Shown in pieces: positions 1 to 6,259 of a stretch of DNA of 11,403 nt (positions are counted from its first letter, which is position 1; each line of letters begins with the position of its first letter). Below the pieces are notes generated by a model. The model searched no databases and was not told the origin of the DNA. It worked only from the letters and a program-made list of their open reading frames with translations. The stretch comes from an uncultured Sphingomonadales bacterium (GTDB lineage: Bacteria > Pseudomonadota > Alphaproteobacteria > Sphingomonadales > Sphingomonadaceae), in contig CAITOD010000116.1 of assembly GCA_903893935.1 (NCBI GenBank), positions 1 through 11,403 on the forward strand. Reading direction: 5' to 3'. The position numbers and the translations under genes were made by a program.

Positions 1-834
1 CGCCGCCCGGCCCCCACCCCCGCGGCAAAACCCCCTGCGGCCCCCGCCACCAGGCCTCCGGCAGCCAAGGCCCCCGCGACAAAACCCCCGGCCGGCAAGC
101 TGCGCGGACCCGCGGATGGGGCCCAGTTGCCGCCTTCCGATCAGCTTGTGCGCATGCTCGCGGCGCGCAAAGTGCGGCAGCGCGACGAAGTTGTCGGGCA
201 GTTTCTCGGCATTCACGAAGGTCGCATCTACGGCTGGGCGGCGAACCTTGGCACGCCCGGTCAACCGGTCGACGTGGCACTGACAGTGGAGGGCGAAACC
301 ACGCGCCTCAGCGCCAAACATCGCTTCGCCGAATGGGCCGATCTGCCGCGCGAAGCGGCGCGCAACGGCTTCACCTTCGACATGCCCAAAGCCTATTGGA
401 GCAACGAAGACGGCACGCATCTCTCGCTGATCGTGGCGGGGTCGGAGCTGGTGCTGGCTTCCGGCGTGGCGGTGCCACCGGGTATCGAGCTCGATCGCGT
501 CGGCGTGGCCGGCATGTGCGAAGGCGCCCGGGACGGCACGCTGACCGGTTGGGCCAGCTTTCCCGAAGAACCCGATCGCGTGGTGGAACTGGCCGCTTAT
601 GTCGACGGCGCATTCCTGGCGCGCTTCGACGCCGATCTGCCGCACCCCAAAACGGCGCATGGCAGGGGCGGATTTCAGTTGCCGATCCCCGACGCGCTGC
701 TTGGCGACAGCAAGGTGCAGATCGACCTCGTGATGGCCGAAACCGGCATTCCAATGCCCAATTCGCCCTTTTCGGTGACAGCACAGCGGTTCAGCGTGGG
801 CCGCCTCGCCAAAGTCTGGAAATTCGGCAAGTGA
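1..834 (+). CDS. C-terminal part of a protein with a Pro/Ala/Lys linker and two GWA-type repeats (5' end outside window)
   Basis: The reading frame is open from the first base and ends at TGA 832-834, so the gene starts upstream of the window. Codons 1-35 are almost only Pro, Ala, Lys, Arg and Thr, which looks like a disordered linker. A beta-rich region follows with two related units about 105 codons apart. Each has a Gly-Trp-Ala core (codons 78-80 and 183-185) preceded by a glycine-containing turn, and each runs on into a 'V.L...V.G' strand and a 'GF....P' strand. Such GWA units occur, in my recollection, next to glycosyltransferase domains in bacterial polysaccharide loci, so this may be the tail of a larger glycosyltransferase or polysaccharide-biosynthesis protein; that is inference. 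No catalytic motif is visible in the part present. The stop codon overlaps the GTG start of the epimerase gene by 4 bases (GTGA), which suggests translational coupling. A TTG at 127 could be mistaken for a start, but it lies inside the open frame. Confidence 0.72.
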   Translation, partial: RRPAPTPAAKPPAAPATRPPAAKAPATKPPAGKLRGPADGAQLPPSDQLVRMLAARKVRQRDEVVGQFLGIHEGRIYGWAANLGTPGQPVDVALTVEGETTRLSAKHRFAEWADLPREAARNGFTFDMPKAYWSNEDGTHLSLIVAGSELVLASGVAVPPGIELDRVGVAGMCEGARDGTLTGWASFPEEPDRVVELAAYVDGAFLARFDADLPHPKTAHGRGGFQLPIPDALLGDSKVQIDLVMAETGIPMPNSPFSVTAQRFSVGRLAKVWKFGK

Positions 835-1748
835 ACATCCTGGTTACCGGCGGCGCCGGGTTTATCGGCGCCAATCTCGTGCCGCAGCTGGTCGCGGCAG
901 GCCACGCCGTGCGCGTGCTCGATTCCGAAGTCATGGGCAAACGCGCGCATCTGGGCGATTTCGCCGGCGAATTCCTGCACGGCGACATTCGCGACGAAGC
1001 CATGCTCGGGCAAGCGCTCGACGGAATCGAAGCGGTCATTCACCTCGCCGCCGATACGCGGGTGGTCGAATCGATCGCCGATCCCGCGCTCAACTTCGAT
1101 GTCAACGTGGTCGGCTCGTTCCGCCTGCTCGAAGCGATGCGCGCGCGCGGCATTACCCGGCTGATCAATGCATCGACCGGCGGCGCGATCATCGGCGAAG
1201 CCGAACCCCCGGTGCACGAGGAAATGGTGCCCCGCCCCGTCTCGCCCTACGGCGCAACCAAGCTGGCGGTCGAAGGCCTGTGCGCGGCTTATGCCGGCAG
1301 CTACGGCTTCACCACGATCTCTTTGCGGTTTGCCAATGTCTACGGGCCGCGTTCGTTCCACAAGGGCAGCGTGGTGGCGGCGTTCTTCAAGCGGATACTC
1401 GCAGGCGAAACGCTGGTGGTCTATGGCGATGGCGAGCACACGCGCGACTTTGTCTATGTCGAAGACTTGTGCGACGGCATCGTGCGTGCGCTCGGCTGCG
1501 AGGCGTCAGGGGTCTACCAACTCGGATCGGGCGTGCCGCTGTCGGTGAACGGACTGATCGCGGCCATGCGCGAAGTGGTCGCGCCACGGACTTTCGCGGT
1601 GGACTATCGCCCCGCGCGCGCGGGCGAAATCGTGCGGACCTGGTGCGCAATCGACCATGCCCGGCGACACCTCGGGTTCGACCCCGCCACGCCACTGGAA
1701 CAGGGCCTTGCCGCCACCTGGCAGTGGTTCCTCGATTCGCACCGATAG
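831..1748 (+). CDS. NAD-dependent epimerase/dehydratase (extended SDR, UDP-glucose 4-epimerase-like)
   Basis: A 305-residue protein read from GTG 831, which overlaps the previous stop. The start is set by the protein: the first beta strand and the glycine-rich NAD(P) motif TGGAGFIG fall at residues 6-13, as expected for an extended short-chain dehydrogenase/reductase. The catalytic tyrosine and lysine are in SPYGATK (Tyr140, Lys144), with Ser115/Thr116 as the likely third member of the triad. 'RFANVYGPR' and 'VYGDGEHTRDFVYVEDL' are typical substrate-domain signatures. The length is usual for the family. The reaction is probably epimerisation or dehydration of a nucleotide-activated sugar in the cytoplasm, feeding a surface polysaccharide; the exact sugar cannot be read from the sequence. 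The gene is in an operon with the upstream gene and is followed by a long non-coding stretch, so it is probably the last gene of its unit. The family call is secure; the substrate is not. Confidence 0.9.
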   Translation: MNILVTGGAGFIGANLVPQLVAAGHAVRVLDSEVMGKRAHLGDFAGEFLHGDIRDEAMLGQALDGIEAVIHLAADTRVVESIADPALNFDVNVVGSFRLLEAMRARGITRLINASTGGAIIGEAEPPVHEEMVPRPVSPYGATKLAVEGLCAAYAGSYGFTTISLRFANVYGPRSFHKGSVVAAFFKRILAGETLVVYGDGEHTRDFVYVEDLCDGIVRALGCEASGVYQLGSGVPLSVNGLIAAMREVVAPRTFAVDYRPARAGEIVRTWCAIDHARRHLGFDPATPLEQGLAATWQWFLDSHR

Positions 1749-1767
1749 ACATCGGTCGCACGCGACA

Positions 1768-1802
1768 CCGGCAACCGGGCCGGCAACCGGGCCGGCAACC
1801 GG
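1768..1802. repeat. 12-bp tandem repeat, about 2.9 copies
   Basis: The unit CCGGCAACCGGG occurs perfectly at 1768-1779 and 1780-1791, and 11 of its 12 bases recur at 1792-1802. It begins 20 bases after the epimerase stop codon. The unit has CCGG near both ends, so it can fold on itself. It may vary in copy number between strains. No function can be assigned. Confidence 0.85.
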
Positions 1803-1959
1803 ATTGCGCCCCGGGAAAGAAAATCCGGCATCCCGGCAAAGCCCGGCGGGGCGATCAGCGGCACGCACAAACGGCCTCATTTGCTTGGTTAAACCCGCCT
1901 CCCGGGCGCTCGCAAGGTTTGCCCGGACCGCCGTCCCAAGGCGGGAAACGGACTGCCAA

Positions 1960-1998
1960 TATGACATCGCGCACGAAGCGTGTCGCACCACTGTCATA
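1960..1998. repeat. Compound inverted repeat (nested hairpin)
   Basis: The outer arms TATGACA (1960-1966) and TGTCATA (1992-1998) are perfect complements. Nested inside, CGCACG-type bases at 1969-1975 pair with 1979-1986 around a 3-base loop, with one bulged T. The segment is followed by A-rich rather than T-rich sequence on the + strand. It is therefore not a standard intrinsic terminator for the epimerase gene, though it could end transcripts as a hairpin or act as a protein-binding site. The inverted repeat is seen directly; its role is unknown. Confidence 0.55.
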
Positions 1999-2014
1999 AT
2001 AAAAATCTACCGGA

Positions 2015-2045
2015 TCGACATCGCGAAACAACGGACTTTTATAAA
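2015..2045 (+). promoter_or_regulatory. Possible sigma-70-type promoter upstream of the capsule operon
   Basis: TCGACA at 2015-2020 (4 of 6 matches to TTGACA would require tolerance at two positions) is followed after 18 to 19 bases by TTATAA/TATAAA (2039-2045). This is the most AT-rich and promoter-like segment in the 512-base gap, and the next likely gene starts about 215 bases downstream. The spacing is longer than ideal, and GC-rich alphaproteobacteria often use poor matches, so this is only a candidate. Confidence 0.3.
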
Positions 2046-2067
2046 TAAATATCGACAAGGGTTACGA

Positions 2068-2106
2068 ATGTCGATGGCAATACGAGCAGCCAATTGCCGC
2101 CGATAA
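2068..2106 (+). other. Possible 12-residue leader reading frame
   Basis: An ATG at 2068 opens a frame reading MSMAIRAANCRR, which stops at TAA 2104-2106. AAGG/AGGG about 8 bases upstream could serve as a ribosome-binding site. It lies about 25 bases downstream of the promoter-like segment and about 155 bases before the next likely gene, the position expected for a leader peptide. There is no run of one amino acid that would point to attenuation. It is listed because it is a plausible short frame, not because it is known to be translated. Confidence 0.15.
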
Positions 2107-2260
2107 TTTCGAGCTTCAACCGATGCCTTGTAGATATTTGCGTCAGGCGTGTTTAATTTCTTTGGATCGCGATTGCCCGAATTCACGAACGGCCCGGGCG
2201 CGCGACGGCCCGTTTACGATCAAGGCAATTTTGTTTTGAAAAATTGGGAAGGGGGCTCGC

Positions 2261-2626
2261 ATGCTTCTGTTCATTGATGACTTGCGGCATATCCGTATCG
2301 TTCGCAAATCCGATTCAGACGCCGGGCGCGAACCGCTCGGACGCATCCGCAAGCACGATGCCGAGATCCCCGAAGACCTGCTGGCCAAGCTCGATGCGGC
2401 AGAGCAGGATGAACTGCGCGCAGCGCTTGCGCTGGTCGCCGCCGGCGAGCAGGCGCGGTTGAAGGCAGCGATTGCCGAATTGCCTGCGCTGATGCACCAG
2501 ATCGTCGATTTTTACCGCACGGACGCGAGCCTCGTCGAACAGCGCTGGGTCCGCGGCGCGGTCCAGGAAGCCTGGCGGTTGATCAAAGGCCACGATCACG
2601 CGGCAACCGATACCCCCGCAGACTGA
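2261..2626 (+). CDS. Small helical protein of unknown function
   Basis: A 121-residue protein I do not recognise. The start at ATG 2261 is supported by a strong purine-rich ribosome-binding site (GGGAAGGGGG, 2246-2255) five bases upstream. Residues 1-15 are hydrophobic and basic (FIDDLRHIRIVRK), and residues 36-110 are rich in Ala, Leu, Glu, Gln and Arg with heptad-like spacing, so the protein is probably mostly alpha-helical. It has no signal peptide, membrane segment, cysteine or known catalytic motif, so it is probably cytoplasmic. It precedes the UDP-sulfoquinovose synthase gene by 74 bases on the same strand and is probably the first gene of the capsule operon. A regulatory or adaptor role would fit that position, but there is no direct evidence for one. 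Confidence 0.75.
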   Translation: MLLFIDDLRHIRIVRKSDSDAGREPLGRIRKHDAEIPEDLLAKLDAAEQDELRAALALVAAGEQARLKAAIAELPALMHQIVDFYRTDASLVEQRWVRGAVQEAWRLIKGHDHAATDTPAD

Positions 2627-2685
2627 CTCCACACCTGAGAATCAAATAAAATATCGCTATGCACGCGTGTCGGCACGCCATGGCA

Positions 2686-2693
2686 AAGAAGGG
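2686..2693 (+). promoter_or_regulatory. Ribosome-binding site that decides the start of the UDP-sulfoquinovose synthase gene
   Basis: AAGAAGGG lies 7 bases before ATG 2701. Earlier in-frame ATG codons exist at 2659 and 2680, but they have no comparable site and would add residues ahead of the first Rossmann strand. Confidence 0.7.
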
Positions 2694-2700
2694 TTATTTC

Positions 2701-3963
2701 ATGGAAAAAGTAATAGTCCTTGGCGGTGACGGCTTTTGCGGCTGGCCAACGGCGCTGCACTTGTCGGATATCGGCTACGAGGTTGTGATCGTCGACAATC
2801 TTTCGCGTCGCAAGATCGATATCGAGCTCGAAGCCGAATCGCTTACCCCGATCAGCCCGATCGGCGTGCGGATCGCCGCGTGGCAGGAAGTCAGCGGCAA
2901 GACCATCCGCTATGAAAACCTGACTGTCGGTGCGGATTATGACCGCTTGCTGGAGCTTATCCGCCGGGAAAATCCGCGCGCGATCGTGCACTTTGCCGAA
3001 CAGCGCGCGGCGCCTTATTCGATGAAGACCTCGCGCCATCGCCGCTACACGGTCAACAACAATCTGAACGCCACGCACGATGTGCTTTCGGCGATCATCG
3101 AATCCGGGCTCGATGTGCATCTGGTGCATCTCGGCACGATGGGCGTCTATGGCTACGGCACCGCGGGGATGAAGATTCCCGAGGGCTATCTGCCGGTCAC
3201 TGTCGATACGCCCGAAGGTCCGACCACGATCGAGATCCTCTATCCGGCCAATCCGGGCAGCATCTACCATATGACCAAAGCGCAGGACGCGCTGTTCTTC
3301 TGGTATTACAACCGCAATTACAGCACCCGCGTGACCGATCTGCACCAGGGCATCGTGTGGGGCACGCAAACCCGCCAGACCTCGCTCGACGAGCGGCTGA
3401 TCAACCGCTTCGATTACGACGGCGATTACGGCACTGTGCTCAATCGCTTTCTGATGCAGGCCGCGATCGGCCATCCGATGACGGTGCATGGCACCGGTGG
3501 CCAGACGCGCGCGTTTATCCACATTCGCGACACCGTGCATTGCATCGAACTGGCGATTGCCAACCCGCCCGCGCGCGGCGAACGCGTCGCGATCATGAAC
3601 CAGATGACCGAAACGCATCGCCTGATCGATCTGGCGCAGATGATCTCGGGCATGACCGGCCAACCTTACGAACTGGTACCCAATCCGCGCAAGGAAGCGG
3701 CCGAGAACACGCTCGACGTGTGCAACGCCTCGTTCCTGCGGCTTGGCCTCAAGCCGACACGGCTCGAAGAAGGCCTGGCCGAGGAAGTGGCCGAGATTGC
3801 TGCACGCTACGCGCATCGGTGCGATCGCTCGAAAATCCCTTGCCACTCGCACTGGTTGCCCAAAGATGCTAGTGACGAAACGCGCGAACGCTTCATCAAA
3901 ATGGTCAATGCACCCCGTGAAAACGAAGCATACCGGGCCCAGAAGTTGATTGCCGTAAATTGA
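2701..3963 (+). CDS. sqdB: UDP-sulfoquinovose synthase family protein (SQD1/SqdB type)
   Basis: A 420-residue extended SDR enzyme. SQD1/SqdB converts UDP-glucose and sulfite to UDP-sulfoquinovose in the presence of NAD+. The sequence carries the features that separate this family from ordinary epimerases: the nucleotide motif GGDGFCGW (residues 8-15), the 'VDNLSRR' loop, 'ESLTPI', 'VHFAEQRAAPYSM' (96-108), 'HLGTMGVYG' with the catalytic threonine (Thr146), 'YHMTK' with Tyr189 and Lys193, 'RFDYDGDYGTVLNRF' and 'GGQTRAFIHIRDTV'. Compared from memory with Arabidopsis SQD1, the Thr/Tyr/Lys triad and these blocks align along the whole length. The start is ATG 2701, chosen for the ribosome-binding site and the immediate Rossmann strand. 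No SQDG glycosyltransferase (SqdD/SqdX type) is in the window. Its neighbours are capsule-export genes, so the sulfonated sugar may go into an exported polysaccharide rather than a lipid; that part is inference. Confidence 0.88.
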   Translation: MEKVIVLGGDGFCGWPTALHLSDIGYEVVIVDNLSRRKIDIELEAESLTPISPIGVRIAAWQEVSGKTIRYENLTVGADYDRLLELIRRENPRAIVHFAEQRAAPYSMKTSRHRRYTVNNNLNATHDVLSAIIESGLDVHLVHLGTMGVYGYGTAGMKIPEGYLPVTVDTPEGPTTIEILYPANPGSIYHMTKAQDALFFWYYNRNYSTRVTDLHQGIVWGTQTRQTSLDERLINRFDYDGDYGTVLNRFLMQAAIGHPMTVHGTGGQTRAFIHIRDTVHCIELAIANPPARGERVAIMNQMTETHRLIDLAQMISGMTGQPYELVPNPRKEAAENTLDVCNASFLRLGLKPTRLEEGLAEEVAEIAARYAHRCDRSKIPCHSHWLPKDASDETRERFIKMVNAPRENEAYRAQKLIAVN

Positions 3964-3969
3964 AGCACC

Positions 3970-3999
3970 CCCGCAGCGCCCCGATCATGGCTCTGCGGG
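3970..3999 (+). repeat. Hairpin between sqdB and kpsE genes
   Basis: CCCGCAG (3970-3976) is a perfect complement of CTGCGGG (3993-3999), with a 16-base loop. It lies just after the sqdB stop and 31 bases before the kpsE start. No T-run follows, so it is more likely an mRNA-stability or processing element, or a partial attenuator, than a terminator. Confidence 0.45.
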
Positions 4000-4030
4000 A
4001 AGCGAGCAGGCGGATTGGGGAAGACGAGCG

Positions 4031-5428
4031 ATGGCCAAGGATTATTGGGGCAGAGGCACAGGGTTCCTGACGCCACGCGATCCGGACGGTGATGCGCCGG
4101 CAGCCGAACGGCTATCGACCGAACCCACCGCGCGCGATGCCAAGCCCAAGCGTTCCACCTTCACGTTGCCCAGGCTGCCGCAGGCGCTGTCGCGGCAGAA
4201 GGGCGCGGTCGCGCTCGACGAACTGAAAGTCACGGCGCGGCCCAAAGCCGACGCGCCCGGCTATTTCGACGCGCGCGATGCCAGGCAGCCGGCGTTCCCC
4301 GAGCTGGTGCGCACGGTCGATTTCGGGCGCAAAGTGTGGTTCGCGGTCTCGTTCGTGGCGCCACTGGTGATCGGCGGCATCTATTTGTTCCTGATTGCCC
4401 CCGATGAATATGTCACCGAAATGCGCTTCAGCGTGCGCGTCCCGATCAGTGCCCACGCCGCCAACAACAGCGCCGGCGCGGGCTCGTTCGACGTCGTCTA
4501 TGGGGGCAACGGGCCGCCCACGACCGACCCCCTCGATAACTTCACTGTCACCGATTATATCTCGAGCGCGCAGGCGGCGCGTGACCTCGATGCCAAAGTC
4601 AATCTTCGCGCGATGTTCAACAAGCCGTCGGACCCGCTTTCCAAACTGGGCGAGCATCCCACCGCCGAGCGGCTGGGCAAATACTGGCGCAAGATGGTCT
4701 ACGCCAATTTCGACCCGGCAACCGGGCTCGCCGTGGTGCGCGTGAACGCCTATTCGGCTGCAGACAGCTTTGCGATCGCCAGCAGCCTGCTGAGCTTGTC
4801 CGCAGACGTGGTCAATTCGATCGACACACAGTCGCAACAGGATTCGGTGCGCTATGCACAAGGCCAATATGACCGGGCGGTGGCGCGGGTCGCCGGCTTG
4901 CGCGCCGAACTGGAAAGCTTTCGACTGAAGTCCAACGTCGTGAACCCGGAACGCGCGGAAGTTTCGGAAGACCTGCAGATTGTCGATCAGGCCGATCACT
5001 TGCGCAGCCAGGATCTGGCGCAGCTCGACATGCTCAAAAAACAGCTGGGCAACCCGCAGGCGCCGCAAATTCTCGTGCTGCAAAAACAGATCGACGGGCT
5101 AACCAAACAGATCGCGGCTGCGCGCGCGAGCGGTGGCGCGCTGCCGGGCGAACCGAGGATGGCCATAACGGTCGGCCGTTTCGAAGATCTTACGACAAAA
5201 CTGAACCAGGCGGTGTCGGTGCAGTCGTCTGCGCTGCAGGCCCTGAGCGAAGAAAAGACCGCCGCGCAAGCCCAGCGCCTCTATCTTGCGACATATGTCC
5301 ATCCTTCCAAGCCCGAGGCGCCCTTGGCGCCGCAGCGCTGGCTCGACATGCTGCTGATCCTGGTCTCGGCCGCGATGGTGTGGGTGATCGGCCGCATGAT
5401 CGGCAATTCGATCATGGAGCACGACTGA
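4031..5428 (+). CDS. kpsE: Capsule polysaccharide export inner-membrane protein (KpsE/BexC/CtrB type)
   Basis: A 465-residue polysaccharide co-polymerase of the ABC-dependent capsule pathway. It spans the inner membrane and projects into the periplasm to link the ABC transporter to the outer-membrane channel. An unusually long, charged and Pro-rich cytoplasmic tail covers residues 1-100. The first membrane segment is about 103-123 and is followed by 'APDEYVTEMRFSVR', a typical KpsE/Wzz-like block. The periplasmic part contains coiled-coil-like helices (about 270-365 and 385-420). The proline-rich 'HPSKPEAPLAPQRW' (424-437) precedes the second membrane segment (about 437-457), and the chain ends inside the cell. 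E. coli KpsE is about 380 residues, so most of the extra length is N-terminal. ATG 4031 has GGGGAAG seven bases upstream. The stop overlaps the permease start, which implies coupled translation. Confidence 0.9.
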   Translation: MAKDYWGRGTGFLTPRDPDGDAPAAERLSTEPTARDAKPKRSTFTLPRLPQALSRQKGAVALDELKVTARPKADAPGYFDARDARQPAFPELVRTVDFGRKVWFAVSFVAPLVIGGIYLFLIAPDEYVTEMRFSVRVPISAHAANNSAGAGSFDVVYGGNGPPTTDPLDNFTVTDYISSAQAARDLDAKVNLRAMFNKPSDPLSKLGEHPTAERLGKYWRKMVYANFDPATGLAVVRVNAYSAADSFAIASSLLSLSADVVNSIDTQSQQDSVRYAQGQYDRAVARVAGLRAELESFRLKSNVVNPERAEVSEDLQIVDQADHLRSQDLAQLDMLKKQLGNPQAPQILVLQKQIDGLTKQIAAARASGGALPGEPRMAITVGRFEDLTTKLNQAVSVQSSALQALSEEKTAAQAQRLYLATYVHPSKPEAPLAPQRWLDMLLILVSAAMVWVIGRMIGNSIMEHD

Positions 5429-6255
5429 TGGCCAGCCGGCCCGGAGCGATTCCCCCGGGAGGAGCGCGGTACTGGGATGTCGCGCTTTTTAATGCGATAA
5501 ATTCGTTTCGCTCGATCTTCTGGCACGAAGCGGACATGCACCATGGCCGGCGCCTGATGATGGGCTATCTGGCGGCAGGGGCAGAGCCGTTGTTCATCGT
5601 GCTGGTGCTGAACCTGCTGTTCACGATGCTGGCGCGCCACACCCCTTATGGACGCAGCTCGCTGCTGTTTCTGGGCACCGGCGTCTATCCGATCTACATG
5701 TTCATTCACACCTCGATCCGGATGCGCTCGCCGCTCGGGCGCGGCAAGTATCGCGTCCAGTTTCCCATGGAACGCCCTCTGTTTGTGCTCTTCTCGAATG
5801 CTCTGCAGCATTACATCACATATATGTGCGTTATTCTGGTGTTCTTCGGCGCACTGTATATCTCCGGGGTCGACGATGCCATTCCCTACGATCCGGTCCG
5901 CGCGCTGGAGGCGATCACCGGCGTTTATCTGATCGGGTTTGGCGCGGGCATCGTGAATGCCATTTTCGGCCGCATGTTCCCGGTCTGGGACCTCGCGTGG
6001 CCTGCGATTTCACGCACGGTGCTGCACTTTTCGGGGCTCTATTACGTCGCCGCGTACTTGCCACCGACCACGCGCTACTATCTGCTGTTCAACCCGATGC
6101 TGAGCGGCACGAACTGGTTCCGCATGGCGTTTTATCCGTTTTATCCTGCCGCCCACTCGGGCGCGCAATATGTGATCTTCTGCGGGATGGGGCTGGTGAC
6201 GTTCGGCCTGCTGCTGGAGGCGAACACGCGACAGTACCTGGAAGCCAAGGAATAG
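5428..6255 (+). CDS. kpsM: Capsule polysaccharide ABC transporter permease (KpsM/BexB/CtrC type)
   Basis: A 275-residue integral membrane protein of the ABC-2 type used for capsule export. About six hydrophobic segments can be seen (near residues 43-69, 77-97, 117-145, 161-181, 192-212 and 247-264), the usual number for KpsM. It has typical features such as 'RSSLLFLGTGVYPIYMF', 'FPMERPLFVLFSNALQHYI', and a C-terminal 'NPMLSGTNWFR' block followed by the last membrane helix. The start ATG 5428 shares a base with the kpsE stop (TGATG), and GGAG at 5416-5419 is a good ribosome-binding site 8 bases upstream. An in-frame GTG farther upstream (5380) would only extend the protein into kpsE. It should form a dimer with the KpsT-like ATPase encoded four bases downstream. 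Confidence 0.9.
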   Translation: MASRPGAIPPGGARYWDVALFNAINSFRSIFWHEADMHHGRRLMMGYLAAGAEPLFIVLVLNLLFTMLARHTPYGRSSLLFLGTGVYPIYMFIHTSIRMRSPLGRGKYRVQFPMERPLFVLFSNALQHYITYMCVILVFFGALYISGVDDAIPYDPVRALEAITGVYLIGFGAGIVNAIFGRMFPVWDLAWPAISRTVLHFSGLYYVAAYLPPTTRYYLLFNPMLSGTNWFRMAFYPFYPAAHSGAQYVIFCGMGLVTFGLLLEANTRQYLEAKE

Positions 6256-6259
6256 CGGC

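Larger units (their letters stand above)
1749..2260. other. 512-base intergenic region, no convincing gene
   Basis: Both strands contain only open frames that look like out-of-frame extensions or are low in plausible protein character. The left part is GC-rich and holds a 12-bp tandem repeat (1768-1802) and a compound inverted repeat (1960-1998). From about 1998 the composition becomes clearly richer in A and T, with a promoter-like segment at 2015-2045 and a possible 12-codon reading frame at 2068-2106. A short stem CGGGC/GCCCG (2195-2199 with 2208-2212) lies closer to the next gene. The region probably ends the upstream unit and holds the promoter and 5' leader of the capsule operon. Confidence 0.6.

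Noticed and set aside
333..830. Upstream in-frame extension of the epimerase gene
   Set aside because: The extension would run through the 3' end of the preceding gene in another frame and yields an Arg-rich, low-quality sequence. The Rossmann motif begins right after GTG 831.
1657..2106. Frame running from inside the epimerase gene into the intergenic gap
   Set aside because: It is Pro/Ala/Thr-rich, with no start signal and no motif. The part in the gap passes through the tandem repeat. Only its last 13 codons were kept as a very tentative leader frame.
2195..2212. Intrinsic terminator upstream of 2261
   Set aside because: The stem is only 5 bp with an 8-base loop and just three T residues follow, which is too weak to call.
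2596..3852. Long open frame on the - strand opposite sqdB
   Set aside because: It is the antisense of a gene with clear family motifs. The product is rich in Arg, His and Ala with no recognisable domain, a usual by-product of GC-rich coding bias.
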